Source: Aurantiochytrium sp. KH105 (lineage: Eukaryota; Sar; Bigyra; Thraustochytrida; Thraustochytriidae). Taken from it: a stretch of DNA of 64,000 nt. Location of the stretch: the NCBI GenBank assembly GCA_003116975.1, contig BGKB01000101.1:186001-250000 (forward strand), given 5' to 3'. This document shows positions 31,316-39,291 of the stretch, piece after piece. The translations under genes and the position numbers were made by a program. The notes beneath the pieces are model-generated. The model had not been told where the DNA came from. It did not search any database and saw only the letters and a program-made list of their open reading frames with translations. Each line of letters starts with the position of its first letter. Position 1 is the first letter of the stretch.

Positions 31316-32290
31316 ATGGGCTCAACGGCGTCGCACGACCGGGCGTCGACGGTGCTTTTGGCGGACACAACGACACCGGCGTCATTTGAAGCGGTTTTAC
31401 GCTTCTCGACCGGCATCTCGATTCTAACATGCGTGATTTTAGTGTACTTTATCATTGTCGTCGCACGCGCGCTGCGACGAGAGGATCGAAATTTGAAGCG
31501 AGCGGCCGTGCAAAAGCAGACAATGGGTTTAAGAACCCTACGCGAGATGCTCGTGTTTCTCATATTGTGTCTTTTGATGGCATTGGTGACATTTCCATTA
31601 TTACATTTCCTTCCATTGACGTGGCGGGCATGCTCGTATCTGGGGATCGTACCGGGAATCTTTTACTCTTTGACACGATTTTTTTGCTATCGCGTTCTTA
31701 TCATGCGGACCAGAGCCGTGCAAGGCCTGATGCCTCAATGGTTCACGACTGCGCTACAGTTTGCACGCCTCGCCACATTAGGTGTATTCCCCATCATTGT
31801 CGGGGCTGGGCTGTATGCTTCTGGAAAGCTCGTGTTTCGCGAGCAGCATTGCACGCAGCATATGGCTGGACTTGTGCCCGTTGTGGGCGCAATCGTGGAT
31901 GGCATGCTTTCTTTTTTGCTGCTTTTTCTTTTCTTGGTTCCCTTTGTGATAGAGATGAGGAGGACAAAAGGGGCAATGGGTACCCAAGAGAGAGGTCGTC
32001 TTCTTCGCGCAGCAACGCGAAACTGGCTCTTATCAAGTTTTTCCATAGTAACATCTTCCATCTTCATGGTGGGCGTCACCGTGACAAGTCGGCGTGTTGC
32101 TCAGGACGACGATGCTGATTCGCAGCAATGGCGACTGTTTACGGGCTACGGAAGCAGTCTCGACGTCCTTTGCAATGCTACCGCGCTCGTCATGCTCTAT
32201 CAGCGGCTCATTTTTAAAAAAGACGTCCAAACACGACTACAAGCAACGGCTGTTGCTCCAGCTTCTACGGGGACAAGCACGTGTCAATGA
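31316..32290 (+). CDS. Orphan 7TM receptor-like protein, family member 3
   Basis: 324 residues. The ATG at 31,316 lies in 'gccatggg', a good eukaryotic start context, and gives an N-terminus of the same length as the other members; an in-frame ATG at 31,298 adds six residues. Seven hydrophobic segments are visible. Family marks are TLREMLVFLI before TM2, WRACSYLG at TM3, FFCYRVLIMR at its inner end, LMPQWF, GKLVFREQHC in the second outer loop, LLRAATRNW before TM6 and GSSLDVLCNATALVMLYQRL in TM7. The outer N-terminus (~25 residues) is too short for a binding domain, so any ligand would bind in the helix bundle. It shares with member 1 the fully conserved outer Cys pair. Confidence 0.82.
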   Translation: MGSTASHDRASTVLLADTTTPASFEAVLRFSTGISILTCVILVYFIIVVARALRREDRNLKRAAVQKQTMGLRTLREMLVFLILCLLMALVTFPLLHFLPLTWRACSYLGIVPGIFYSLTRFFCYRVLIMRTRAVQGLMPQWFTTALQFARLATLGVFPIIVGAGLYASGKLVFREQHCTQHMAGLVPVVGAIVDGMLSFLLLFLFLVPFVIEMRRTKGAMGTQERGRLLRAATRNWLLSSFSIVTSSIFMVGVTVTSRRVAQDDDADSQQWRLFTGYGSSLDVLCNATALVMLYQRLIFKKDVQTRLQATAVAPASTGTSTCQ

Positions 32291-32790
32291 AGCCGTTTTC
32301 CAAAAGTGATTCTACAATCTTTAAGGCAGACGCGGTCTTGGAATGAAACGCTTTATAACATGTAAGAATAATAAATTGAAAGATTGACTCAACATTTCGC
32401 AGGAATGGTGGATCGACCGATTTGTCAGGTGGGTGGGAAAAAAGCAAGGCCAAGCAGCGTGTCAACACGCTCTGACGTGATCTCCACTTCCGCCTCGGTC
32501 GAGGCACGGCAGCTCTTGCTTTGGCCACCACCTCAGCTGAAAAGTTGTAAATAGAGCCGTTGACGCTCTTTTTGGCCGCAGTGCCGCGGCCTAGCTCCCT
32601 GTCAGTCTAAGCCCGGCTGCGCCGCGAGAGCTGGGTTACGGTTGACGCGAGACAGAACGCCTGTGGCAAAGGTGCGTTTCAAATTTGGGTTGTGGTAGTG
32701 CTAAAGCGGGACAAAAGGCGTAGCGGTTGGGACAAGAGAATGCAAAGTAGTGTGGATGACAAAGGCGCAATCCTCGGCGGCCGCAGCAAG
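32291..32790. other. Intergenic region between 7TM members 3 and 4
   Basis: Probable 3' flank of member 3 and promoter of member 4. The frame of member 4 is open from 32,692, but that extension is not shared by its relatives. No element is recognised. Confidence 0.4.
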
Positions 32791-33891
32791 ATGTCGTTTG
32801 TAGCTCCGCGGAATGTGACCTCGACGGTGTTTCTCGAGGACATGGCGATGCCGGACGACTTTCGCTCGGTGTACGTGATGTCATTGGTGCTCTCTGCGCT
32901 GGGCATGGTTCATGGGGCGATATGTACGAGGATTGTGTGGCGCGCGTATACCAAGGCCGTGCGTAACGTGAGCAAAGTGATCGCACAGCAGACGCTGCGC
33001 GACTTGCTAGGGCTCATGGTGAGCAGCATGCTGATGAATGGCGCCAATTTCGCCCTTTCAGCAATTCCGTATTCATGGCGAGCGTGTGCATATCTTGGAG
33101 GAGTTCCTGCATGCACGTACGTGTTCACGCGATGTTTCTATTACCGTGTTCTTCTTGCACGGGCCGAATCGGTGGAAAGTGTCATGCCAAGCTGGTACCT
33201 CTTTTTACTCGAGTATCCCTTGAGGTTTGGTGCAAACGCCATTCTTTTGGTTGTAATTCCGGCAAGCATTTCGTTTTCAGGAAAGCTTATTTTCCAGGAG
33301 GGCGTTTGCACGCAGCAGGTCAATGGTTTGTTCATATTGGTGTGTAGCTTTGTGGATAGTCTCTTTTCTGCGACGATGCTGATTATTTTCCTAGTACCTT
33401 TGTTGCGGCAGAGTAGGTCTTATTTGAAGCCTGGAACGAGCGAGGGCAAGGAGAGTTTGACACGCGTCGATGCTTTGGCCGGAGCGCGGCTCCGGCGCGC
33501 AGCCGTGCATGCCTTTGCCTTTTCATCTTTTTCGATTCTTTCGAGCTTTGTTTTCCTCAGTCTTCATGCCCCCATGTACGATGAAGCAGCTCTCGAAAAG
33601 GTGGAAAATCAGCACTTTCGCCTCTACACCGTGTATGCGTCGAGCATCGACTCGACGATCAACTCGATTGCACTGTTGTTGCTCTATCGAAAGCTCGTCT
33701 TTGGCAAAAGATCGCGCAGAGTGTCTCACACAGGGAAAGGGGCTGCTCAGCGCACACGAGCAACCATGGCCACTCGATATGACGAGCGAAGCGACGTTGA
33801 GCAGTCGGCAACCACGGGTGTTTCGGAGAGCCTTGGGACTATTTCAGAGGGGACGCCAAGCCATGGTGCTCGGATTGAGAGCTCGTCCTGA
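32791..33891 (+). CDS. Orphan 7TM receptor-like protein, family member 4
   Basis: 366 residues from ATG 32,791. The start is set by member 6, which also begins MSFVA. An in-frame upstream stretch to 32,692 (Lys/Arg-rich) has no counterpart and is left out. It keeps YSWRACAYLGG, CFYYRVLLARAES, VMPSWYLFLL, GKLIFQEGVC, LRRAAVHAF and SSIDSTINSIALLLLYRKL. The inner loop between TM5 and TM6 is longer than in the others (about 35 residues, acidic/Ser-rich), and so is the C-terminal tail (about 60 residues, Ser/Thr/Arg-rich). These are the parts that contact G proteins or arrestins in known GPCRs, so this copy may couple differently (inference). Confidence 0.82.
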   Translation: MSFVAPRNVTSTVFLEDMAMPDDFRSVYVMSLVLSALGMVHGAICTRIVWRAYTKAVRNVSKVIAQQTLRDLLGLMVSSMLMNGANFALSAIPYSWRACAYLGGVPACTYVFTRCFYYRVLLARAESVESVMPSWYLFLLEYPLRFGANAILLVVIPASISFSGKLIFQEGVCTQQVNGLFILVCSFVDSLFSATMLIIFLVPLLRQSRSYLKPGTSEGKESLTRVDALAGARLRRAAVHAFAFSSFSILSSFVFLSLHAPMYDEAALEKVENQHFRLYTVYASSIDSTINSIALLLLYRKLVFGKRSRRVSHTGKGAAQRTRATMATRYDERSDVEQSATTGVSESLGTISEGTPSHGARIESSS

Positions 33892-34475
33892 GTCTCTTTG
33901 TGTACGCCCAGGCTCGTATTGTTAAGAAACAGCAAGAAAGAAAGAGAGAGAGAGAGAGTTGACTTTTGATGAGTTTCTTTACATTTGCAACGTTTGAGTC
34001 AAGAGCAAAAGGACCGAAGGGTGAAAAACCAACCGAAAAACAAGCACTTTACGTACACTCTTTACGCCATAGCTACTCGCCGCCTTTTGGTTCCCTGAAA
34101 CATCAGTTGAGATGGCGACCAATTCAAGCAGATTATCCACAGACGCAAATATTGACGTTTCGTCGTTGCAGAAAATAAGAGCTCGACAGCAACGGTGTCC
34201 AGTGCTCGCCAGCAAAAGTGTGTGATTTAGCTAGGTCGCAAGCCGCGCATCGAGTCCTTTTTTGAAAATTATAAGCAGGAACTTTCTTTCTTTGCAGCAG
34301 CGCAACGCATTCATTTGCGCAACGCGTTTTATAATTTGCACAACGCATTTTGAAACTTGCGCAAGAGAATGAGGAAGCCGTTGACCGCTACTGACGACCC
34401 TGTATACAGTGAAGACGTTGGTACAAAGTTGAAGCGAGAGGCGCGTTCGGGGAGCATGACCTGAACAACACGACG
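33892..34475. other. Intergenic region between 7TM members 4 and 5
   Basis: Holds a GA-rich run near 33,930-33,960 and AT-rich sequence with repeated 'gcgcaacgc' words around 34,300-34,360. No gene is supported. Confidence 0.4.
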
Positions 34476-35438
34476 ATGCCCTTTGTCGCCATACGTACGG
34501 AGAATGCGACCCGGTTGTACCCAGACGTGCCGGCGCCAGCGAATGTGCTGCAGCTGGAACTGATTGTCAAATGGGGCAACGCCTTGGCGGGCTTTCTTTT
34601 CTTGTTTCTTACGATCATCGTATGGCGCGCTTATCGGAAAGGAGCAGAGAAGGCAAGGCATATTCTACGTGAAGTGCTTGGGTTGACGGTGTCGAGCATG
34701 GTGGTCAACTTTATGGTTGCAGGAATGACCTTGTTCTGCCGCGACTGGCGCAGTTGCGCCATTTTCGGAACGCTGCCTCCGTCCGTGTATGCAATTTCTC
34801 ATTTTTTCTGCTACCGCGTGCTCGCGTTGCGCGCCATGGTGGTTCAAGATCTCATGCCAAAGTGGTACAGGAAGATACTCGTCTTGGTGCGCGTGGCGAT
34901 GTTTGGCATTTTCCCGCTCGACATCTTGTCATATGTAGCGTTTTCGGGCAAGTTGATATTTGCGGAAGGCATTTGCATCATGGACCTTGATGAGTCCTTG
35001 CCGCTGTGTCTTGCAGCAGTGGACAGCACGCTCTCCGGTACACTCTTGTTTCTCTTTGTCTATCCTGTGTGCAAGGAGAGTCAAAGGGTCGCGACGGCGT
35101 CGAATGCAGCGCATTCGCACGCGAATGAAAGCAGGAAAAAGATGCAAAGTATGGCGCTTCAGAACCTCGCGCTCTCGTCGCTGCCAATTCTTACGACGCT
35201 TGCTTATCTTGTGACCATCGCAACGGCAAGGGCAACGGATGAGACAAATCAGCACTATCACTTTGCTCTTCCAATTGGGCTTTTATTTGATACTTTGGTG
35301 AACGCCCTGGCTGTCCTCGCGTTGTTCCGAAGACTTGTTTTTCCCAAGACATTTGGCACTTTGAGATATAGGACGCAAAAGAAAGGCACGCACAACTCTT
35401 CAATGAAAAGAAGTCATTCGAAACCTGTGTCGACCTGA
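34476..35438 (+). CDS. Orphan 7TM receptor-like protein, family member 5
   Basis: 320 residues; ATG at 34,476 gives MPFVAIRTENATRLY, matching the MSFVA start of members 4 and 6. Seven hydrophobic segments. Family marks are IVWRAYRKG after TM1, ILREVLGLTVSSM in TM2, DWRSCAIFG before TM3, FFCYRVLALRA, LMPKWYRKIL, GKLIFAEGIC, MALQNLALSSLPIL in TM6 and FDTLVNALAVLALFRRLVF in TM7. The last replaces the usual Ser-Ser before Asp with Leu-Leu-Phe. The inner loop is His/Asn/Ser-rich. By shared starts and loop sequence, members 4, 5 and 6 form one subgroup, and members 1, 2 and 3 another. Confidence 0.82.
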   Translation: MPFVAIRTENATRLYPDVPAPANVLQLELIVKWGNALAGFLFLFLTIIVWRAYRKGAEKARHILREVLGLTVSSMVVNFMVAGMTLFCRDWRSCAIFGTLPPSVYAISHFFCYRVLALRAMVVQDLMPKWYRKILVLVRVAMFGIFPLDILSYVAFSGKLIFAEGICIMDLDESLPLCLAAVDSTLSGTLLFLFVYPVCKESQRVATASNAAHSHANESRKKMQSMALQNLALSSLPILTTLAYLVTIATARATDETNQHYHFALPIGLLFDTLVNALAVLALFRRLVFPKTFGTLRYRTQKKGTHNSSMKRSHSKPVST

Positions 35439-36436
35439 GTCGGCATAAAAAGAAAGGGCACTGCCCATATTAAAAAGTACGGCAAAGGTAAAGCACGGTG
35501 GACTGGATTCAATCTTTGTCCGTGAGCGCCATTCTAGACTCGGGCATGAAAGGAGGATGACGTTCTTTGCCAGCCTATAATTTTTAAAAAGTCACGGCAA
35601 GAGAGAGATGAACTTCAATTGTGTAGCTGTTGGGCAAGTCAGGGCAAGATAGAAATGAACTTTGGTTGTGTAGCTGTTGGGCAAGTCAGGGCAAGATAGA
35701 AATGAACTTTGATTGTGTTGCTACTGGGCAAGTCAGGGCAAGATAGAAATGAACTTTGATTGTGTTGCTGTTGGGTGAGGGCCATTTGGGCTGCAAAGAA
35801 CGACAAGAAGCTCACTTTCTCGTCGTGTGCGAGTTCAGGTTCAGGAGTTGGAGCTGACATCAAGAACGCCAAAGGAGCGAAGTCGTGCTGTAAACCCACG
35901 GTAAGCAACCACGACTGGACCCCCACCAGCTCATATATGAGGTTTGCCAGCAATGAAATTATGACATCACGGGCAGCATGCATGCGGGGCCAGAGTGTCA
36001 ACCACTTGAACGCATGTTCATGGCAAGGCCAAGTCCTTTTCTTTCTTTCAACAAGTCTCTGCAGCCACTGCTTTTGATCGCCGTGACCCCTTATTCCACG
36101 CTAGCTCGACTCTGCATCGCGATACAGCTTGTAGGGACATCCAATCTTCCTTTTGCCAGAGAAACGAAAGTTCACATTTACCTATACGGAAGATCTCCCA
36201 CTCGAATCTGCGACAATCGACGTGCATTTTCATGAACTGGAGCGCATAAAGCCAGTGGTGCATGAGTCTCACCTCTTGTGTAGGATGCGCTCCGGGTAGC
36301 GTCGACGAATCGCCGAATAATAGGTCGACTTTGAAGTCGTAATGACGTGAACTTTGAGATCCCAACGGATATATTTAAAAAATTTAATCTCCATCTGTCG
36401 AGTTCAAGTGAACAGAAAGTAATTGCAAGAGGAATC
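35439..36436. other. Intergenic region between 7TM members 5 and 6
   Basis: About 1 kb, mostly AT-richer. It contains the 47-bp minisatellite at about 35,590-35,776. Nothing else is recognised. Confidence 0.45.
35590..35776 (+). repeat. 47-bp minisatellite, about four copies
   Basis: The word 'caagtcagggcaagatagaa' recurs at 35,635, 35,682 and 35,729. The rest of each unit is 'atgaactttgattgtgttgc' or a close variant. The first unit (from 35,590) is the most diverged. Confidence 0.9.
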
Positions 36437-37405
36437 ATGTCATTCGTGGCGGACAGGAGCGAGGATGGCACGCGAGTTCTTGACGACTTTGAAGCACCGG
36501 AGAACTTTGTCTTGATGCATGACGTCTCGCTGATATTCAATGCAATTGTGTCCATCCTCTTTGTTGCGTGCCTTCGGTTGGTCTGGCGAACGCTACGTAG
36601 GAGCAAAGGCAATGCACGGCGGGCCATGCGTGAGCTCATGGGCCAAGTGACCATGGCTTTGCTCGTTCCCATTTGGGCAACCTCGCTCATTCTCGTGGAC
36701 GGGCAGTGGCAAGCGTGCGCGTACCTGGGAACCATTGGCGGGTCATTTTACGTGATGCAGCATTTCTTTTGCTACCGCGTGCTCGCGGTACGCGCCGAGT
36801 CCGTATTAAATGTGATGCCACGATGGTACGCATTGCTTCTTCGTGTCGTGTGGTTTTGTTTGTATGGGTGCTATATCGTTTGCATCTTGACGTATGTTGG
36901 TTTTTCGGGCAAGCTCTATTTCAAGCAAGAGTACTGTGCGGTTCGTCTTAATCGTGCCTTGCCGCTCCTCCTTGGCGTGGTAGACTGTACGCTGTCTACA
37001 ACCCTCTTGATGCTCTTTGTTCTTCCTGTGCTGCGGCAAGCCAAGATCATGCGAGAAGGATCGACGGGCGACAAGTCGGGTAGGAGCGCTTTGACCCAGG
37101 TGGCGAGGCGAAACCTCTTTTACTCGTCAGTCCCGATTCTGTCCACCATGGTGTACCTGGTGATTCTCGTTGGCACCAATAACGTTGACGCTTACAATGA
37201 CCCGGACATGCAGTACACGAGCTATTTTCCCTCAATCGGCGCCAGTATCGACTCTCTCCTCAACATCTCCACCATGCTGCTCATGTTCCGCAAGATCATC
37301 TTTCGCCCAGCGTCGGGGGCGAGGACTAGCTGCGGCGGGGCGGCCCGACACGGCGCCAGCATGCATGCGTCCTCCTCGAAGGCCGTGCCGATGGAGTCGT
37401 GCTGA
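36437..37405 (+). CDS. Orphan 7TM receptor-like protein, family member 6
   Basis: 322 residues; ATG 36,437 starts MSFVADRSEDG, like member 4. The open frame runs further back to 36,347 but that part is AT-rich and unshared. Family marks are LVWRTLRRSKG after TM1, MRELMGQVTMALL in TM2, QWQACAYLG before TM3, FFCYRVLAVRAES, VMPRWYALLL, GKLYFKQEYC, VARRNLFYSSVPIL in TM6 and GASIDSLLNISTMLLMFRKI in TM7. The sequence around TM4 is richest in Cys/Tyr of the set. It is the last gene of the cluster before a GC-rich island and heme oxygenase. Confidence 0.82.
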   Translation: MSFVADRSEDGTRVLDDFEAPENFVLMHDVSLIFNAIVSILFVACLRLVWRTLRRSKGNARRAMRELMGQVTMALLVPIWATSLILVDGQWQACAYLGTIGGSFYVMQHFFCYRVLAVRAESVLNVMPRWYALLLRVVWFCLYGCYIVCILTYVGFSGKLYFKQEYCAVRLNRALPLLLGVVDCTLSTTLLMLFVLPVLRQAKIMREGSTGDKSGRSALTQVARRNLFYSSVPILSTMVYLVILVGTNNVDAYNDPDMQYTSYFPSIGASIDSLLNISTMLLMFRKIIFRPASGARTSCGGAARHGASMHASSSKAVPMESC

Positions 37406-38135
37406 CGGACGGCCGAGCAAATCTCGGTCCCTGCAATCAATCCTCCACCGCCGCCGGTCGGTCGCTCCGCCGCGCCCGCCAATTCGCGGGAGGCGAAACC
37501 TGCCGCTCGCGACACGGCGTGGCGATGCCCCTCGCCGTCCTGGCGTCCTGGCTGCACATGGCTGCAGCCTCGCTCTCCAGGTAGAACCCGCGCAGCCTTG
37601 AGCCGCCCTCGGCTGCTGAAGAAGGACGCACGCGGCGACGACGACGCCGGGCTCGACCCGGACCGAGGCCGCGCCCAGGAAGGAAGACCTCGCGTCGCTG
37701 CGGGGCATCCCGCCGGGCCCAGCTCGCGCCTCCCTCCTCGCGCTGCACGCGCGGCGGCCGCGCTGTGGAGGCCGCGCGCGTGCGCGCGCGCGCCGCGCCG
37801 CCGTCTGCGGGCGCGGCAGGAGCTGCGGCACGTGCAGCGCGGCGCGTGCAGGAAGGCGCCGCGCCGCGCTCGAGACCGGCACGGACGAGACGCAGTGCGT
37901 GTGTGCGCTGGTCGTGCGGGTGTGCGTGTTTGCGCGCGTGCGAGCGGAAGGCGGCGACGAAGGCGCGGTCGGATCGGCCGATGGCGGCGAGGAGGGGCAC
38001 CTAGCTAGCTACCTACCTGTGAGCAGAGAGAGCGGAAGCCAGGAATCGGGGCGGGCTCGAGGGGCAAAACGAATTTGCGAGGGAATTCGGAGTTCGAGGG
38101 GGGAAAGGGAGTGAGCGAAGGGATTTTTGGCCGAG
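37406..38135. other. GC-rich island upstream of heme oxygenase
   Basis: Very GC-rich, dense in CpG (runs such as gcgcgcgcg near 37,780), with open frames on both strands that share no motif. It is probably the heme oxygenase promoter and leader. Confidence 0.5.
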
Positions 38136-38870
38136 ATGGAGCTCGCCAAGAAGCTGCGCGTCGACACGCATGAGGTCCATAGGGAGGCGGAGTCGGCGGG
38201 GTTCATGAAGGCGTTTATGAAGGGACAGCTGAACAAGGAGGAGCATACGGCGTACCTTGTGCAAATGTATCACGTGTACGTGGCGCTCGAGGCCGCGTAC
38301 GACGAGGCCGTGCAGACCTCGAGCGAAAAGGAAAAGCTGCAGACGCTGTACTTTCCTGAAGAGCTCAGCCGCGTCAAGTCCCTCGAGGAGGACCTCGAGT
38401 TCTTTCTCGGCAAGGGCTGGAAGTCCAACGACGCCATTGTCACACCCTCACCCGCCGCCAAGACCTATGCCGACCGCATGACCGAGCTCGGCCAAAAGGA
38501 CGCGCTCTTGCTTATTCCCCACGCCTACACGCGCTACCTGGGTGATCTCTCGGGCGGCCTCATGCTCGGCGAGATGGCGCGCAAGACGCTCCAGCTCAAG
38601 GGCAACGAGGGTCTTGCCTTTTTCACCTTTGACAACGTCGAGGAACCCGACGCGTTCAAGAACGAGTACCGCGCGCGGCTCAATGCTCTCGATCTCTCCG
38701 AAGAGCGCATCGCCGATATCACCGAGGAGACCATCAAGGCCTACAAGTACAACATTGGTCTCTTTCGTGAACTTGATGCTCAATTCGGACTCAACGAAGA
38801 CGGCATGCACGAGGAAAAAGCCGCCATTGCCGATGCCGAGTCCTCGAACGCCTGCTGCATTGTCATGTGA
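38136..38870 (+). CDS. Heme oxygenase with C-terminal CaaX-type tail
   Basis: 244 residues from ATG 38,136; three more in-frame codons upstream begin with TTG and are excluded. It belongs to the HO-1/HO-2 family, which opens heme to biliverdin, CO and iron using NADPH-cytochrome P450 reductase. VDTHEVHREAESAGFM near the N-terminus matches the proximal-ligand helix, with His15 in the ligand position. YTRYLGDLSGGLMLG (about 130-144) is the distal helix with the family GDLSGG motif; the usual Gln after it is Leu. The protein ends NACCIVM, so the last four residues (C241-I-V-M) form a CaaX box, which predicts prenylation, instead of the hydrophobic tail anchor of animal HO-1. In thraustochytrid-like protists the role would be iron recovery or stress defence (inference). 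Confidence 0.93.
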   Translation: MELAKKLRVDTHEVHREAESAGFMKAFMKGQLNKEEHTAYLVQMYHVYVALEAAYDEAVQTSSEKEKLQTLYFPEELSRVKSLEEDLEFFLGKGWKSNDAIVTPSPAAKTYADRMTELGQKDALLLIPHAYTRYLGDLSGGLMLGEMARKTLQLKGNEGLAFFTFDNVEEPDAFKNEYRARLNALDLSEERIADITEETIKAYKYNIGLFRELDAQFGLNEDGMHEEKAAIADAESSNACCIVM

Positions 38871-38974
38871 TTTGAAAATCATTTTCGTCTCTTTGTTTTT
38901 GATCACAAATGGAAGTGATTGCGCACGCATTGGAGAGAATGGCGGCTCGTGTCTTGCGGGTGAAATAGGTATAC

Positions 38975-39290
38975 TTTGATGCGAAGAACGATGATGATTC
39001 AAACAACAAAACTCTTGAATCTTGAAATGAAACAACAAAAATGAAATGACAGATGATGATAGCCTAATCGGAATCGTCGGGACCGTGCGCATTGTCCACA
39101 GTGCGCACGTTCGCCATCCAAAGAGAACGGCCCGTGTGCGGGTTGAAAAGGTTAACATTGATGAGAAGAACGATGACGATTCGTCAAGGAGTAAATGCAA
39201 ACAACAACAAAACTCTTTCGTGACATCAAAACAATCTTGAAATGAAACAACAAAAATGAAATGACGGAGACACATAACAGATGATGATAG
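38975..39290 (-). repeat. Duplicated 3' end and 3' flank of the LamG-like gene
   Basis: The last ~35 codons of the gene at 39,292-42,855 plus flank are repeated just beyond its stop. 'cctaatcggaatcgtcg' at 39,062 matches 39,291, and the following run through 'caaagagaacggcccgtgtg' and 'gggttgaaaagg' matches up to about 39,391; eight codons present in the gene are missing in the copy. The flank word 'gaagaacgatgaYgattc' with 'aacaacaaaactctt' occurs twice more (about 38,980 and 39,163). This gives two to three nested direct repeats at the gene's 3' side. Confidence 0.85.
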
Positions 39291-39291
39291 C

